Of a stretch of DNA of 64,000 nucleotides, positions 63,786 through 64,000 are shown piece after piece. The DNA lies in the NCBI RefSeq assembly GCF_050948175.1, contig NC_135201.1, positions 3,472,001-3,536,000 on the forward strand, written 5' to 3'. Position numbers and translations under genes: made by a program. The notes under the pieces were generated by a model. It was given only the letters and a program-made list of their open reading frames with translations. It was not told the origin of the DNA and did no database searches. This stretch comes from Xylocopa sonorina. Lineage: Eukaryota > Arthropoda > Insecta > Hymenoptera > Apidae. The stretch's first letter is position 1. The number at the start of each line of letters is the position of its first letter.

Positions 63786-64000
63786 CCTTCCCTCCTTGGA
63801 ACAATTCCAACTACCACCTGCACACAGCCTCTCCCAGTTCGTTTCGTCCGCCTTTTCTTGCCCAACCCCCCTTTTTCAGCTCCGCTCGAAGACCTCTCCT
63901 TGGAGAACTCTTAACGTCCGTCGACTTCAACTTTCATCCCTCCTCCAACGTCGATCGCGTCCTCTGCTATGGCTCCGCGACTGGCTGACCTCGAACGTAC

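Larger units (their letters stand above)
30900..64000 (+). other. long Lar intron after Ig1, incomplete at right edge
   Basis: From the donor GTATGT at 30900 to the window end (at least 33.1 kb) no Lar exon or other recognisable gene is seen on either strand. Reading frames of 150-300 codons near 34.5-35.2 and 52.8-53.7 kb are composition artefacts or repeat-derived. The stretch carries tandem arrays at 30.97, 35.0, 43.7, 50.1 and 59.1 kb, palindromes at 38.6 and 42.0 kb, purine-rich DNA at 39.9-40.2 and 52.8-53.4 kb, a long hairpin at 53.8 kb, a poly-G tract at 54.5 kb and several CT microsatellites. Very long 5' introns are usual for Lar in insects. A nested gene without recognisable domains, or a short exon, could have been missed. 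Confidence 0.6.

Overview
The window looks like a stretch of a large insect gene, most likely hymenopteran (bee, wasp or ant). CpG is not depleted. GC-rich sequence alternates with short AT-rich islands, (TC)n/(GA)n microsatellites are frequent, and open reading frames are short and mostly low-complexity. The order-level call is inference from composition; the insect call rests on the protein described next.

Only two coding exons can be called with confidence, at 28265-28396 and 30741-30899 on the + strand. Joined in phase 1 they encode the first immunoglobulin domain of the receptor tyrosine phosphatase Lar (leukocyte-antigen-related; vertebrate LAR/PTPRD/PTPRS family). They carry the Ig cysteines (FYC and YEC), the Ig tryptophan (HW), the basic RKNGKK loop and the ENGVGDAVSA signature. 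A third, weaker candidate at 17667-17745 has a signal-peptide-like N-terminus. It ends on exactly the phase the Ig exon needs and would give a mature start near AAVTGPPTIL. If it is real, the window holds exon 1, an intron of about 10.5 kb, Ig1a, a 2.3 kb intron, Ig1b, and then at least 33 kb of intron running off the right edge with no Ig2 exon that I can recognise.

Everything else is non-coding. The striking content is a set of short tandem arrays with units of about 110 to 320 bp and 2-4 copies each, spread from 10.8 to 59.6 kb: 10855-11623, 12468-13098, 16272-16840, 24501-24722, 26938-27305, 29150-29453, 30971-31214, 35012-35639, 43662-44144, 50107-50690 and 59063-59648. One array shares a core of about 60 bp with single sites at 21.7 and 29.65 kb, which defines a small dispersed repeat family. 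A 430 bp TTAA-bounded element with subterminal palindromes (21917-22346) looks like a piggyBac-type MITE. A long hairpin at 53820-53893 has a pre-miRNA-like shape. There are also several perfect palindromes, two strand-asymmetric pyrimidine/purine domains and many dinucleotide microsatellites. I saw no tRNA, rRNA, CRISPR array or intact transposase gene.
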